Below, in pieces: positions 1 through 12,016 of a DNA stretch of 64,000 nucleotides. Within the stretch, counting starts at the first letter, position 1. The number at the start of each line of letters is the position of its first letter. The stretch covers positions 8,804,001 through 8,868,000 of the forward strand of contig JANUWF010001783.1 in the NCBI GenBank assembly GCA_026120185.1. Reading direction: 5' to 3'. The position numbers and the translations under genes are program-made. The notes below the pieces were generated by a model, which saw only the letters and a program-made list of their open reading frames with translations, had not been told where the DNA came from and searched no databases. This DNA is from Voacanga thouarsii (taxonomy: Eukaryota > Streptophyta > Magnoliopsida > Gentianales > Apocynaceae).

Positions 1-427
1 ATCATTTCCAATGAGTAGAATGTCATCCATATACAAGACAAGAAAAATCAAATTAAATCCCTCAATTTTCTTGTACACGCATGGTTCATCCTCGTTTTGA
101 ATAAACCTATAAGACTTTACAGTCTCATCAAAATAAATGTTCCACACTCTCGATGCTTGCTTAAGTCCATAAATGGACTTCTCAAGCTTGCAAACCATAT
201 GTTCCTGGCCATCAGCAAAAAAACCTTCCGGTTGGGACATATAGATGTCTTCGTAAAGATGGCCATTCAAAAATGCCGTCTTGACATCCATGTGCCATAT
301 CTCATAGTTATAGTGATATGCGATGGTAAGGAGGATACGGATGGATTTAAGTATGGCCACAGGGGAAAAAGTTTCCTCATAATCGATCCATTCTTTCTGA
401 GTATACCCTTTTGCCACAAACCTAGCT
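1..427 (-). pseudogene. Copia-1 reverse transcriptase, central part (left of the Copia-2 insertion)
   Basis: Reading leftward from 427, the minus strand encodes a Copia reverse transcriptase (RVT_2 family) segment. It runs from the RFVAKGYTQ motif through MDVKTAFLNG (catalytic Asp of the palm), YGLKQASR and finally LYMDDILLIGND, which is the YxDD catalytic box, close to position 25. About 140 codons are open without a stop. The enzyme would copy element RNA into cDNA in the virus-like particle. The gene starts at the other side of the Copia-2 insertion (9486 onward) and continues past the window edge, so it is split and non-functional. The plus-strand open frame at 97-432 is a shadow. Confidence 0.88.
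423..427. repeat. Target-site duplication of Copia-2, left copy (TAGCT)
   Basis: TAGCT lies directly before the TG of the LTR starting at 428 and is repeated exactly after the LTR end at 9485. Five base pairs is the size made by Copia integrases. Confidence 0.95.
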
Positions 428-2099
428 TGTAGGATTTTTAGATCAAATAACCAGATTAAACGCAGCGAAAAACAACAAGAAATCCAAGCCATGGATCACG
501 GGTTTGCAGTAGAAACGGAAAAAAGGGAGATGATCACGCTTATTACCTCATGAAACCGGAATTTAAAATTTTCTTGTTCCAAGAACGCAGGCACGATCCA
601 GATCACGAAACCGGTTCACCGCAGCTCAACTGAAGTCCAAGTAAGAACTCCCTCTAATGATAATCCACACAAGGTTGAACGCTCACAATCTCACAATTCT
701 ATGCTAGTAGAATTTAGGAGGCTAGGGTTTGATCAAGAAGAGGGAGGCAGAGAAACGGTTTATCTTTTATTGCGTGAATAGTCTGTATATCTCTAACCCT
801 AAGGAAATCGTTTCCTTATAGTTATAGATTTATAATTACCGTAAATTGTAACTTAGTCCTTCAACGTCCAATTGTCAACAAATTGGTCCTTGAAGTTTAC
901 TTAATTACAATTAGGTCCCGTGAATTATAACAAACTTATAATTCACCTATAAATATATTCCCTTCTCTTAATTAACCCCATAATATTATTAAATAATATA
1001 TTTGAGCATTCAAACCTTTATTGTGTGTGATCCATTAGGTTTCCTGGTTTTATTGGTAGCATAATATGAATTAATTCTAACAATATTAGAATTAATAATC
1101 CTTAATAAAATAAAGGATTAAATTTATTAATTCTCTAATTAATAAATCCATATTTAACATATCAAGAGCGACATCTAGCAATGACTCTTGACCACCCAAA
1201 AGTCCAAAAAGTCAAGTGGCTTAACATGAACCTTTCAATAGCAAATTATCAGTGCAATAAACTCCTTTCAACATACAATATCTCATTCGGTCTAGAGCAT
1301 GGAATTAGTGCCAACTCCCTCCAGAATATTATTAATTCTGGCCCGAATATTTTAGTACTTGTTCAAGGAATCCATTACCCGATATGTGTATCAATTGGAA
1401 CCATTTCCATCACATAGTCGCCTTGGCCAAGGACTTCATGAGTAATGATTTCTACAAGTGGCCTTGAGATATACTCTCCTACTATTAGGAGTGGTGAATC
1501 CTTTATTGACCCTCTCAACTACTTTCGTTTACTTTACATTGTACCCAATATCCATCTCATAGGCGGTCCTAGATAAGACTCCAAAGATTAGAATCAAAGT
1601 ACAACGCTCGATAAACAAAGTACCTTGGAGATCTCAAGTCTAAAGATACTTGCACACTTGCTATAATGAGATTCTATCACTGGCACTCAATAGTAATCCA
1701 AGTGATTATCTCGTAACTAGGTCATCCAATGAACTTGTTCCAAAACAAGCATCCACACATTAATCCTGAGTATCCCAATACTCACGGATATGAGAACTAC
1801 CGCTTGATCCAATCAAGAGATATAACATGTGCCAGTCTTGGCGTATTAATAATATCCCATCTTATTAATTCTATGACTGGGGATTATTTAAGTACAAACA
1901 CTGCATAGTGTAGTAGGAATCTCACATCATAATCTCTATCATGATTTCCTTAACACTGTGTTGTACTAGGGACTTTATCTAACGGTTTGTACACATATTT
2001 AGACATAACAATCAAACTGAAAGATAAAGAATGCCTCTTATTAATTTAATATGTAATATACATGGTACAAGTGATTGCCTCTAGGGCACAACACTAACA
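428..2099 (-). repeat. Copia-2 3' LTR (1672 bp)
   Basis: Starts TGTAGGATTT and ends ACACTAACA. It aligns without gaps to 7814-9485. On the minus strand it follows the polypurine tract, so it is the 3' LTR. An A/T-rich TATA-like stretch near 943-965 (minus strand) is shared with the other LTR. Confidence 0.95.
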
Positions 2100-2113
2100 A
2101 ACTCCCACTTGCA
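2100..2113 (-). promoter_or_regulatory. Polypurine tract of Copia-2
   Basis: On the minus strand, AAGTGGGAGTT lies directly upstream of the 3' LTR start. This purine-rich tract is the usual primer for plus-strand DNA synthesis in Copia elements. It lies between the end of the pol frame (2114) and the LTR (2099). Confidence 0.85.
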
Positions 2114-5100
2114 CTAGAGCCAACCATTCATGTATCGAATACCAAATGACGCAACATGTTTATCATGTTTCTTCTGGGAAAGCACTTTAGTGAGTGGATC
2201 AACTATGTTATGATCCGTGGGAATTCTCTCTATCTTTACATCTCCTCTATCTATGATTTCTCTAATCAGATGATAGCATCTAAGTACATGCTTGGATCGT
2301 TGATGAGACTGTGGTTCCTTTGCCTGTGCAATGGCTCCATTGTTGTCACAATACAAAAGTATCGAATCAACAATGCTGGGCACCACTCCAAGTTCAGTGA
2401 TGAACTTCTTAATCCATACTGCTTCTTTAGCTGCTTCAGAAGCTGCTATGTACACTGCTTCAGTAGTCGAATCGGCAGTAGTCTCTTGTTTGGAGCTCTT
2501 CCAACTAACTGTCCCACCACCTAATGTAAATACGTAGCCAGATTGTGATTTGAAGTCGTCCTTATCGGACTGAAAGCTGGCATCAGTATACCATCTTACT
2601 TGTAAATCACCATCTCCATATATCAAGAATGCATCCTTAGTCCTTCGTAGGTACTTAAGGATATTCTTTACAGCTGCCCAGTGACCTTCTCCAAGATCAG
2701 ATTGGTATCTGCTCGTCAAACTAAGAGCACACGATACATCGGGCCTAGTACATATCATAGCATATATGATAGACCCAATTGCTGAAGCATATGGAATTCT
2801 ACTTATGTGATCCCTTTCAACTTGTGTCTTTGGAGACATCGACTTTGAAAGGCTTACACCATGTGTCATAGGTAAGAATCCTCTTTTGGATTGATCCATG
2901 CTGAACATTTTCAACACTTTGTATATGTATGTAGACTGTGAAAGACCTAGCAACCTTCTAGATCTATCTCTATAGATCTTTATTCCTATAATATAGGTTG
3001 CTTCTCCAAGGTCTTTCATGGAGAACATTTTGGACAACTAAATATTCACTGATTGAAGAGTGGAAACATCATTTCTTGTAAGCAATATGTCATCTACATA
3101 AAGCAATAGGAAAACAACTTTACTCCCACTAACCTTCTTGTACACACAAGGTTCATCCATGTTTTGAATGAAACCAAATTCTTTAATTGTCTCATCAAAA
3201 CGGATATTCCAACTCCTAGATACTTGCTTAAGTCCATAAATGGACCTTTGCAACTTGCATACCTTTGTGCCATCTTTGGATATGAAACCTTCAGGCTGTG
3301 TCATATACACTTCCTCAATCAAGTTTCCATTAAGGAAAGCTGTTTTCACATCCATTTGCCAGACCTCATAATCGTAATAAGCGGCAATGGCTAGGAGTAT
3401 TCTTATGGATTTCAACATCGCGACTGGTGAAAAAGTTTCGTCATAGTCAATACCTTGTCGTTGACGATAACCTTTTGCTACCAAGCGAGCCTTATAGGTA
3501 ACCACATTACCATCCATGTCAGTTTTCTTTTTGAAAACCCATTTACACCCTATATGCTTGATTCCTTCAGGTGGATCAACCAAAGTCCATACTTGGTTGT
3601 CATACATGGAATCCATCTTTGACTTCATAGCTTCGAGCCATTTGTCAGATTTTGAACTATTCAGAACATCCTCGTAAGTAGTAGGCTCATCCTCATCTAT
3701 GAGCAATACGTCATTATGGTCACTTATAAGAAATCCATATCTCTCAGGTGCCACTCGTATCCTACTTGACCTACGAAGCTCTTGTGTGCTAAAAGGTTCA
3801 TCTATTTAAATAGATACAGGTTTAGATGGTTGATCAATATTTGTTTGCTCTTCTTGAACTTCACTAAGTTCAAGCTTGCTCCCACTATCTTCTTTGAACA
3901 TGTGCTCCTTCTCTAAGAAAACAGCATGTTTTGAAACAAAAACTTTATTTTCAGAAGGAAGATAGAAGTAATATCCAAACGATTCTTTTGGATATCCAAC
4001 AAACAAATATTTGTCAGACTTACTTTCAAGTTTGTCTGACATTACCTTTTTAACAAAAGCAAGGCAACCCCAAATCCTTAAATGAGATAACTTTGGTCTC
4101 TTACCAAAGAATAACTCATAAGGAGTGGTATCAACCATTTTTTATGGAACTCTGTTTAAAATGTAAACAGCAGTCTCCAGTGCGTACCCCCAAAATGATT
4201 TTGGTAAGTCTGCAAAAGCCATCATGGTCCTTACCATGTCTAGAAGGGTTTGATTTCTTCTCTCAGATACACCGTTATATTGAGGTGTATATGGTGGAGT
4301 CCATTGAGATAATATTCCATTATCTCTTAGATAACTTAGAAACTCTTGACTTAAGTATTTACCTCCTCGATCGGATCTAAGAGCTTTAATACTTTTGCCA
4401 AGTTGTTTCTCTACTTCATTCTTGAAGTCTTTGAAACAGTCAAAGGCTTCAGATTTGTATTTCATCAAATACAAATACCCATATCGAGAATAATCATCAA
4501 TAAAGGTAATGAAGTATTGATAACCTCCTCTTGCTTGTATTGACATTGGGCCACATACATCTGAATGTACGAGTTCTAATAACTCTTTTGCCCTTTCTCC
4601 TTTTCTTGAAAAAGAAGTTTTAGCCATTTTTCCAAGTAAACAAGATTCGCATGCGTCATATGATTCGTAATCAAATGACCCTAAGTCACCCAATTTGTAT
4701 AACTTAGACACACATTTTTCATTTACATGGCCTAAGCGACAATGCCATAAGTAAGATGAGATTAAGTTATCCTTTTTATGTTTCTTTTTACTTACATTGA
4801 GAATTGGATTATACATGTCTAGAACATATAAACCATTGATCAGAGTTGCAGAACCATAATGAATATCATTTAATGAGAAAGAACAACATTTATTCTTAAA
4901 ACTTAAATGAAATCCAAATAAGTCTAAACAAGCAACTGAGATAATGTTTTTCAACAAAACTGGTACAAAATAACAGTTTTGTAGTTCTAAAACTAATCCA
5001 GAAGGTAGATTGAGATGATAAGTCCCCACAGCTAGTGCAGCAACCTTTGCTCCATTTGCAGCTCGTAGGTCCACGTCACCTTTCTCTAACCTTCTACTGT

Positions 5101-6043
5101 CCTTTAGTCCCTGCAAATTATTGCATAAATGAGATCCACAACCGGTATCCAATACCCATATCTCATTATTAAAGGCAGTATTAATCTCAATCATAAACAT
5201 ACCAGGATTAGAAGTAGAAGTGCTTGCAAGCTTCTTCTTCTCCTTCTTTTCCTTCACAGTCTCCAAGTAGGCCTTGCAGTTACGCCTCCAATGGCCCATT
5301 TTGCCACAATGGTGACATGGGCCTTTAGGGGCAGCCTCCTTCTTCTTGACACCTCCTTTGGGCTTAGTAGGAGTGTTTTTCCTCTTCTTCTTAGAAACCT
5401 TTTTCTTAGAAGATGAAGAACCTACTAACAAGATTGCCTTATCATCCTTTTTCATAAAGGACTCAGCAGTCTTAAGCAGATTGATTAGCTCAGGTATGGT
5501 GGTCTCAACATTATTCATGTGGTAGTTGATCACAAACTACGAAAAACTACTTGGTAATGATTGTAGAATTAAGTCAATACTTAACTCATGATCCATTACG
5601 AACCCAACAGACCCAAGCTTTTCCATGTAGCCCAACATCTGCAGCCCATGAGTGGCCACTGAAGCACCCTCAACCATCTTAGCACAGAACAGTTGTTTAG
5701 AGATCTCATATCTCTCTGTTCTAGCTTGTTTATCAAACAGCTCTTTAAGATGGAGGATTATCGATTGAGCATCCATATGCTCATGCTGTTTTTGCAGCTC
5801 AGGAGACATTGACGCCAGCATGATACAAGATGCTGTGTCGCTATCTTCTTTGTGCTTCTTGTGGACAACATGCTCTTTAGCAGGAGCATCTTGAGCTGTA
5901 GGTGGCGGAATAGGAGCTTCTAGCACGTAGAGCAACCTTTCCGACTTGAGAACGATTCTCAAGTTTCTATACCAGTCTAAATAGTTTGATTCAGTGAGCT
6001 TGTTTGTTTCCAAGATGCTACGCAAGTTTAGGTTTGTTGACAT
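2114..6043 (-). pseudogene. Copia-2 gag-pol polyprotein, one frame with four in-frame stops
   Basis: A single frame of about 1,310 codons from ATG at 6043 to the stop at 2114, with no frameshift. Order: gag (UBN2-type; WYRNL near residue 25), CCHC zinc knuckle CHHCGKMGHWRRNC (about residues 243-256), protease DTG (about 299-301), GAG-pre-integrase HHCC with HCRLGH and CESC, integrase with D in HSDVCGP, D in RSDRGG and E in VSERRN (35 residues between the last two), reverse transcriptase with YVDD near 3090, and RNase H with TDASF, TEAVY and YCDN. Stops at 5537-5539 (TAG), 4142-4144 (TAA), 3806-3808 (TAA) and 3038-3040 (TAG) split it. All catalytic motifs remain visible, so decay is recent. 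Length fits a typical Copia polyprotein of about 1,300 residues. Confidence 0.93.
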
Positions 6044-7800
6044 GATGCAAATGACCTAGATGTAAAGATAGAATTATTAGAACATGTATATGCAAATGCA
6101 ATGCAATTAATTAGGTCTTTAATTAAGTGCATAATTATTCCACTATTTTACTCAAACTAAAAGCCCTCACTATTGACTTGGGAAAGCCCGTTGGAAACTT
6201 TCTTAGTGGATCAGTATCCAAATTCCTTAAAAATAACCTTGGGTTAGCCCAACATGCCACTCTTAAGTTCAGTGGTAGGTATCCAATACCAATTACATCA
6301 AAAAGTAACTACTGAATCATTGGGTGATTAACATTTTTTAATTATTAAAGTATCCAATAGTAGCCCAACTTTGCCTCTAATTTTCTTTATGCTTGGGTTA
6401 GCCCAACCAGGATAAAGAAATTAGTTAAATCCAACCCATTAACATGAATTTAAATTCTATAGCTTGAACATACTCGATATCAAGTAGGTTTGGGTTTGCC
6501 CAACAACCTGGTCTCGAAAAAGAGCTCTCGTTCTCACTATATTAATGGAAGGCATTAGATTTAATATTATTTGAGGGATTTATTCCTTTTAGTGGTCTCA
6601 TCGTTAGGTATGCATACAATTTATCAATAAGCAGCATAAATTGATAAACATGGTAATAAACAATTACGTGGTATGGTTATGGACTTTTTAAATTAATTTC
6701 CTTGAGCCACCAAGGAAATTAATATGGTCAACCATATGTGTTCATGCATGATATAAGTAGAGGGTCTTACCATCTCGTCTTATTTTGAATGCCATCTTCA
6801 AAATCTTGAAAATAAAATTCTACCTCAATGTAACCTATATAATCTACTTACATAATTTCCTAAAAGGAGAAACCTCAAGTTGCATTCGAGGGGAGTTAGA
6901 TGAGAAGAGAATTACATCAGAATTTGAGAGAAGGCAAGACACGCAGGCCCTATTTCATTAAAACAAAGCGGTAAATTATGCATGAACAGATATATTTGGT
7001 CTTAGTCCATAACCATCCACCATGCCAGAAAAACATGCTTAAAACAGTAAGCATACAACATCCAATGCACAAACATCCAAAATCACCATTTTGGATAGCT
7101 CTGGATCCAAAATCAAATTTTTGGAAAATTTTAGGCCAAAATCAAATTTTAGAAAATTGTGGGTCCTGCTTGTAAATAAAAAAATAATTTTTTTTTTCAA
7201 AATTAAGGGTTTCAAATAAATTTTAATCATTATTAGAATCTATTCTCAAAAGGAAAAAATAAAAATATTCTTTTTTTTTTTACATCGAACAGAAACCACC
7301 GCGTGCGGCTTGGGCAGCTACAGTGCCCCCAAGCCGCAAGCGGTTTGGAGACAAATTCTCCAAATCGCCTGGCGGTTCTTCCAGGCCGCTCGAGGCTTGA
7401 ATTTTTTGGAAAATTTTGTTCAGTTCAGGGCTTTTCCTAGATCAATCAAAACTAGTTTTTGACGTTGATCTTTGCTAATCTTTATTAACAAACCATTGTG
7501 ATCATTCTCACAATCAATTTAACAATCCAAATTGTTAAACGGGAGGCTTAATTATAGGATGAACATCAACTGGGGCCAAAATGCTGAACACAGACGCAGA
7601 ACCATTCCGCAATATTTTCAAAAACATAAAACCCACAACGCAGAAATGATTTCCACAACCCAGATTATTCAAAACAAAACCCAGACGATTACATACAAAC
7701 CAGCAGATATGATCATACAATTAACATGCTACAATCATGCAATTTACATGCTTGAACAATTCAAAGCAATAAAACATCTCATTAAAACACAAACCCGTAG
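6044..7800 (-). other. Copia-2 long untranslated leader
   Basis: About 1.76 kb between the primer binding site and the gag start without any protein I recognise; short open frames such as 7532-7807 look incidental. Blocks of it recur, diverged, at 35278-35952 and 39183-40240 in Copia-3, which confirms that it is part of the element and not a later insertion. It contains A/T tracts and a GC-rich patch at about 7300-7400. Confidence 0.75.
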
Positions 7801-7812
7801 TCTCTGATACCA
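7801..7812 (-). promoter_or_regulatory. Primer binding site of Copia-2 (initiator-Met tRNA)
   Basis: Minus strand TGGTATCAGAGA, one base from the LTR edge. It is complementary to the 3' end of plant initiator methionine tRNA, the usual primer of plant Copia elements. Confidence 0.93.
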
Positions 7813-7813
7813 T

Positions 7814-9485
7814 TGTAGGATTTCTAGATCAAATAATCAGATTAAATGCAGCGAAAAACAATAAGAAATCCAAGCCATGGATCACGGGTTTGCAGTAGAA
7901 ACGGAAAAAAGGGAGATGATTACGCTTATTACCTCGTGAAGCCGGAATTTAAAATTTTCTTGTTCCAAGAACGCAGGCACGATCCAGATCACGAAACCGG
8001 TTCACCGCAGCTCAACTGAAGTCTAAGTAAGAACTCCCTCTAATGATAATCCACACAAGGTTGAACGCTCACAATCTCACAATTCTATGCTAGTAGAATT
8101 TAGGAGGCTAGGGTTTGATCAAGAAGAGAGAGGCAGAGAAACGGTTTCTCTGTTATTGCGTGAATAGTCTGTATATCTCTAACCCTAAGGAAACCGTTTC
8201 CTTATAGTTATAGATTTATAATTACCGCAAATTGTAACTTAGTCCTTCAACGTCCAATTGTCAACAAATTGGTCCTTGAAGTTTACTTAATTATAATTAG
8301 GTCCCGTGAATTATAACAAACTTATAATTCACCTATAAATATATTCCCTTCTCTTAATTAACCCCACAATATTATCAAATAATATATTTGAGCATTCAAA
8401 CCTTTATTGTGTGTGATCCATTAGGTTTCCTGGTTTTATTGGTAGCATAATATGAATTAATTCTAACAATATTAGAATTAATAATCCTTAATAAAATAAA
8501 GGATTAAATTTATTAATTCTCTAATTAATAAATCCATATTTAGCATATCAAGAGCGACATCTAGCAATGACTCTTGACCACCCAAAAGTCCAAAAAGTCA
8601 AGTGGCTTGACATGAACCTTTGAATGGCAAATTATCAGTGCAATAAACTCCTTTCAACATACAATATCTCATTCGGTCTAGAGCATGGAATTAGTGCCAA
8701 CTCCCTCCAGAATATTATTAATTCTGGCCCGAATATTTTAGTACTTGTTCAAGAAATCCATTACTCGATATGTGTATCAATTGGAACCATTTCCATCACA
8801 TAGTCGCCTTGGCCAAGGACTTCATGAGTAATGATTTCTACAAGTGGCCTTGAGATATACTCTCCTACTATTAGGAGTGGTGAATCCTTTATTGACCCTT
8901 TCAACTACTTTCGTTTACTTTACATTGTACCCAATATCCATCTCATAGGCGGTCCTAGATAAGACTCCAAAGATTAGAATCAAAGTACAACGCTCGATAA
9001 ACAAAGTACCTTGGAGATCTCAAGTCTAAAGATACTTGCACACTTGCTATAATGAGATTCTATCACTGGCACTCAATAGTAATCCCAGTGATTATCTCGT
9101 AGCTAGGTCATCCAATGAACTTGTTCCAAAACAAGCATCCACACATTAATCCTGAGTATCCCAATACTCACGGATATGAGAACCACTGCTTGATCCAATC
9201 AAGAGATATAACATATGCCAGTCTTGGTGTATTAATAATATCCCATCTTATTAATACTATGACTGGGGATTATTTAAGTACAAACACTACATAGTATAGT
9301 AGGAATCTCACATCATAATCTCTATCATGATTTCCTTAACACTGTGTTGTACTAGGGACTTTATCTAACGGTTTGTACACATATTTATACATAACAATCA
9401 AACTGAAAGATAAAGAATGCCTCTTATTAATTTAATATGTAATATACATGGTACAAGTGATTGCCTCTAGGGCACAACACTAACA
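7814..9485 (-). repeat. Copia-2 5' LTR (1672 bp)
   Basis: Same length and ends as the copy at 428-2099. It would carry the active promoter; the TATA-like stretch lies near 8330-8345 on the minus strand. Differences between the two LTRs are single-base only. Confidence 0.95.
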
Positions 9486-9490
9486 TAGCT
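9486..9490. repeat. Target-site duplication of Copia-2, right copy (TAGCT)
   Basis: Exact match to 423-427. In the interrupted Copia-1 frame it covers the codons just before the RFVAKGY motif of the reverse transcriptase. Confidence 0.95.
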
Positions 9491-10034
9491 TTGAAGGTTT
9501 CTACCTTCCTATCCGCTCCCCTCCTCCTCTTGTACACCCACTTACACCCAATGGATTTTATCCCTTCAGGTGAAGCTACAAGATCTCAAACCTGATTGAA
9601 TTACATAGACTCAATCTCAGCTTTCATTGCTTCATGCTATAGATTTGTATCGGCATCAGCAATTGCCTCCTCGTATCTAGTGGGGTTTTGTTCCTGATGG
9701 TCAGAGACCAGCTCAAAAACTTCTCCATACTATCTATCTGGAACTCTAGACGCTCTCCCACTGCAATGAAGCAACATTTGTACTGGCTCCTGAGGTTGTG
9801 CCTCTTCTTGTTCCACAATTGGGTCAGGAGAAGTTGCTTCCGAATATAACTTCTCCTCGAGTTCCAACCTTGTTGAACCTTTTGTGGCAGTACTTTAATC
9901 ATCCTCTAAGTATCTAGCATTGGTACTAACTAGTACTTTCTACTCCTTAGGATGATAAAAGTAACCACCATTTGTTCCTTTTGGATACCCAACAAAATTG
10001 CATAATTCTGACCTTGGTTCCAACTTGTCTCCAT
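9486..10034 (-). pseudogene. Copia-1 integrase C-terminus, linker and reverse transcriptase N-terminus
   Basis: The minus strand encodes a Copia integrase tail (LEPRSELCNFVGYPKGT), an acidic and Glu/Gln-rich linker, and the start of the reverse transcriptase with SPEGIKSIGCKWVYKRR just before the Copia-2 insertion. This is the part normally preceding KARLVAKGY, which resumes at 427. Several stops are present, for example in the segments around 9602-9650 and 9720-9735. It shows that Copia-1 reverse transcriptase was intact here when Copia-2 landed. The minus-strand open frame at 9624-9902 in another frame is not the protein. Confidence 0.8.
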
Positions 10035-10037
10035 TGA

Positions 10038-11285
10038 TCAGTACAGTACATAAGTCAGAAAACCCCATATCCTGAGATGATTCAGACTTGGCTTACGCCC
10101 AGTCCACATCTCATAGGGAGTCCTAAGTACTGACTTGGAAGGCACCAAGTTCATAATATATGCCGCTGTTTCCAGGGTATATCTCCAAAAAGATACTGGA
10201 AGAGTAACATGAGACATCATGCTTCTAACCATTTCCATCAATGTCCTGTTCCTTCTCTCAGCCACTCTATTCTGCTGGGGTCTCCCCGGTGTAGAGAGTT
10301 GGGATACTATCCCATGATGTACCATGTAGTCCTTGAATTCACCTAGGAGGTATTCTCCATCACGATCCAATCGTAAGGTATTGATTAATTTACCTGTCTG
10401 ACGCTCCACTTTAGCCTTAAACTCCTTGAATTTATCAAAAGAGTCAGACTTGCGTCTCATCAGGTAAATATAACTAAACCTTGTACAATCATCTGTGAAA
10501 GTGATGAAGTACTCAAAACCTCCTCTGGCTGGTGTAGACAATGGACCACACACATCAGTGTGAATAAGGCTCAGTACCTCTTTGGCCCTATCCACCTTTG
10601 GGATAAAAGACCTTTTGGTCATCTTTCCTATAAAGCAGGATTCACACTGAGGCCAATTTTTCAATCTCAATGAGCCCAAAGGCCCATCACGGATTAACCT
10701 CTGAATCTTGATTGAGTTGATATGACCCAACCTCAGATGCCAAATATATGAGTCATTGACATTGGTCTTTCTCTTCTTAGTTCAAGGTTCAGATTGAGCG
10801 TTATTTGATTGATTGTTAATAGCGTTTAAATTGAATAGATTTCCATACATGTGCCCACTACATAATATTTCTCCATCTCTACTGATAGAAATACTAGAAT
10901 GGAAAGATACAGAATATCCTTGATTTATAAGTTTCGCAACTGAAATCAGATTCTGACGAAAACCAGGTACATATAAAATATCTATTAAAACCACTTTCTT
11001 ATTACAATCAAAATCAAGATCCATCTCTCCCACTGTAAAGGTCCAGACTTGTGCTCCATTTCTCACGCGTAATCCATGTTCGCCCTTCTTGAGTCTTCTT
11101 ATTTTTTTAAACCCCTGCAAGGAGTTACAGATATGATCAGTGGCTCTTGAATCAACAATCCAAGTGGAAGTTGATCCAACCATTGATATAGACTTTAGAT
11201 AGAAAACATTACCTATGGGGTTTTTTTTGCTTGAAGATTTGGACACTCCTTTTTCCAGTGTTCCTTCTTGCCACATTTGAAGCAC
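10038..11285 (-). pseudogene. Copia-1 protease, GAG-pre-integrase and integrase
   Basis: One frame with a stop at 10782-10784 separating two parts. Upstream: protease with WIVDSRATDHIC, where the active-site triad DSG reads DSR (codon at 11145-11147), followed by the usual Copia protease body. Downstream: GAG-pre-integrase with WHLRLGHIN and CESC, then the integrase core with D in HTDVCGP, D in LRLDRDGEY and E in VAERRNRTL, and the SFWRYTLETAAYIMN motif, ending at the stop at 10038. Integrase would insert element cDNA; the protease would process Gag-Pol. The Gly-to-Arg change in the protease, together with the stop, makes it inactive. Confidence 0.85.
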
Positions 11286-12016
11286 TTGCCCTTTGGTTTG
11301 TCTTTGAGCTCGGTCTTGGGCTAGGCTGTTGCGTATCCTTTCTTCCTTTTGAACTTTCTGGGTTTGGACCTAGTTCTTGAGGAAGAAGCCTTAGCAATCA
11401 TGGCCTTTGAATGTGGCTTCATGACCTTCTCTGCCATTTGAAGTTCCTTCATCAACTCAGTCAAACTCATATTTAACTTGTTCATATTGTAATTTAGTTT
11501 GAATTAAGTAAAGGAACCTGGTAGAGATTCGAGAACCATGTCCACTTGGCTCTCGGGGTCAATGATAGTCCCTAAGATTTCTGTCTCCTCGAAAGCAGCA
11601 ATCATCTTGAGCATATACTCCCTGACTGATGCTCCCTCAGCCATCTTAGTATTTATTATAGCTCGAAGAGCCTTCTGCCTTGCAGGCCAGCTCTTATCTG
11701 CGAACATAGTGGCCAATGAATGACTAATGTCATACACAAAAGCCATGTGCTCGTATTTAGACTGGAGCACATTAGATATGGAGGCTAGCATATAGCAACG
11801 TGCCATTTCATTAGCTTTCTTCCATGCCTTTTCAGCCTCTCGCTCTTCGTTGGTGGAACCCTCCCCGATCATAGGGCAGGTCTCGTAAAGGACATACTTA
11901 TACTATTCGGCTGTGAGTATTATGTCCAGGTTCCTCTTCCAGTCCACATAGTTTGGTCCCGTTAACTTATTTTCATGGAGAATAACGGCCAAAAGACTAA
12001 AAGAACTACCCATCAT
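11209..12016 (-). pseudogene. Copia-1 gag with CCHC zinc knuckle
   Basis: Starts at one of two adjacent ATGs (12016 or 12013). The frame holds LTGPNYVDWKRNL, a TAG stop before YKYVLYETC, then the UBN2-type gag body with YMLASISNVLQ and MAEGASVREYMLKM, reaching SLPGSFT with a stop at 11504. Beyond it, a shifted frame carries the nucleocapsid knuckle CFKCGKKEHWKKEC (C-X2-C-X4-H-X4-C intact) near 11240-11290. A run of eight T at about 11221-11228 is the likely site of one frame change. Gag would form the virus-like particle. Broken by stops and frameshifts. Confidence 0.82.

Larger units (their letters stand above)
428..9485 (-). mobile_element. Copia-2, structurally complete nested LTR retrotransposon
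   Basis: A 9,058-bp element with two 1672-bp direct repeats (TG...CA), TSD TAGCT, an initiator-Met tRNA primer site inside the right LTR and a purine-rich tract inside the left LTR, so it is transcribed on the minus strand. gag-pol occupies 6043-2114. It sits in the reverse transcriptase of Copia-1. By eye the LTRs differ at about 33 positions, mostly transitions, roughly 2 per cent. With a commonly used plant LTR rate near 1.3e-8 per site per year this suggests an insertion under about one million years ago; that age is inference. Four in-frame stops mean it probably needs help in trans to move. Confidence 0.96.

Noticed and set aside
2156..2524. Plus-strand open frames opposite Copia-2 pol
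   Set aside because: Antisense shadows of RNase H and reverse transcriptase, as are 3164-3394, 4093-4380 and 5129-5416.
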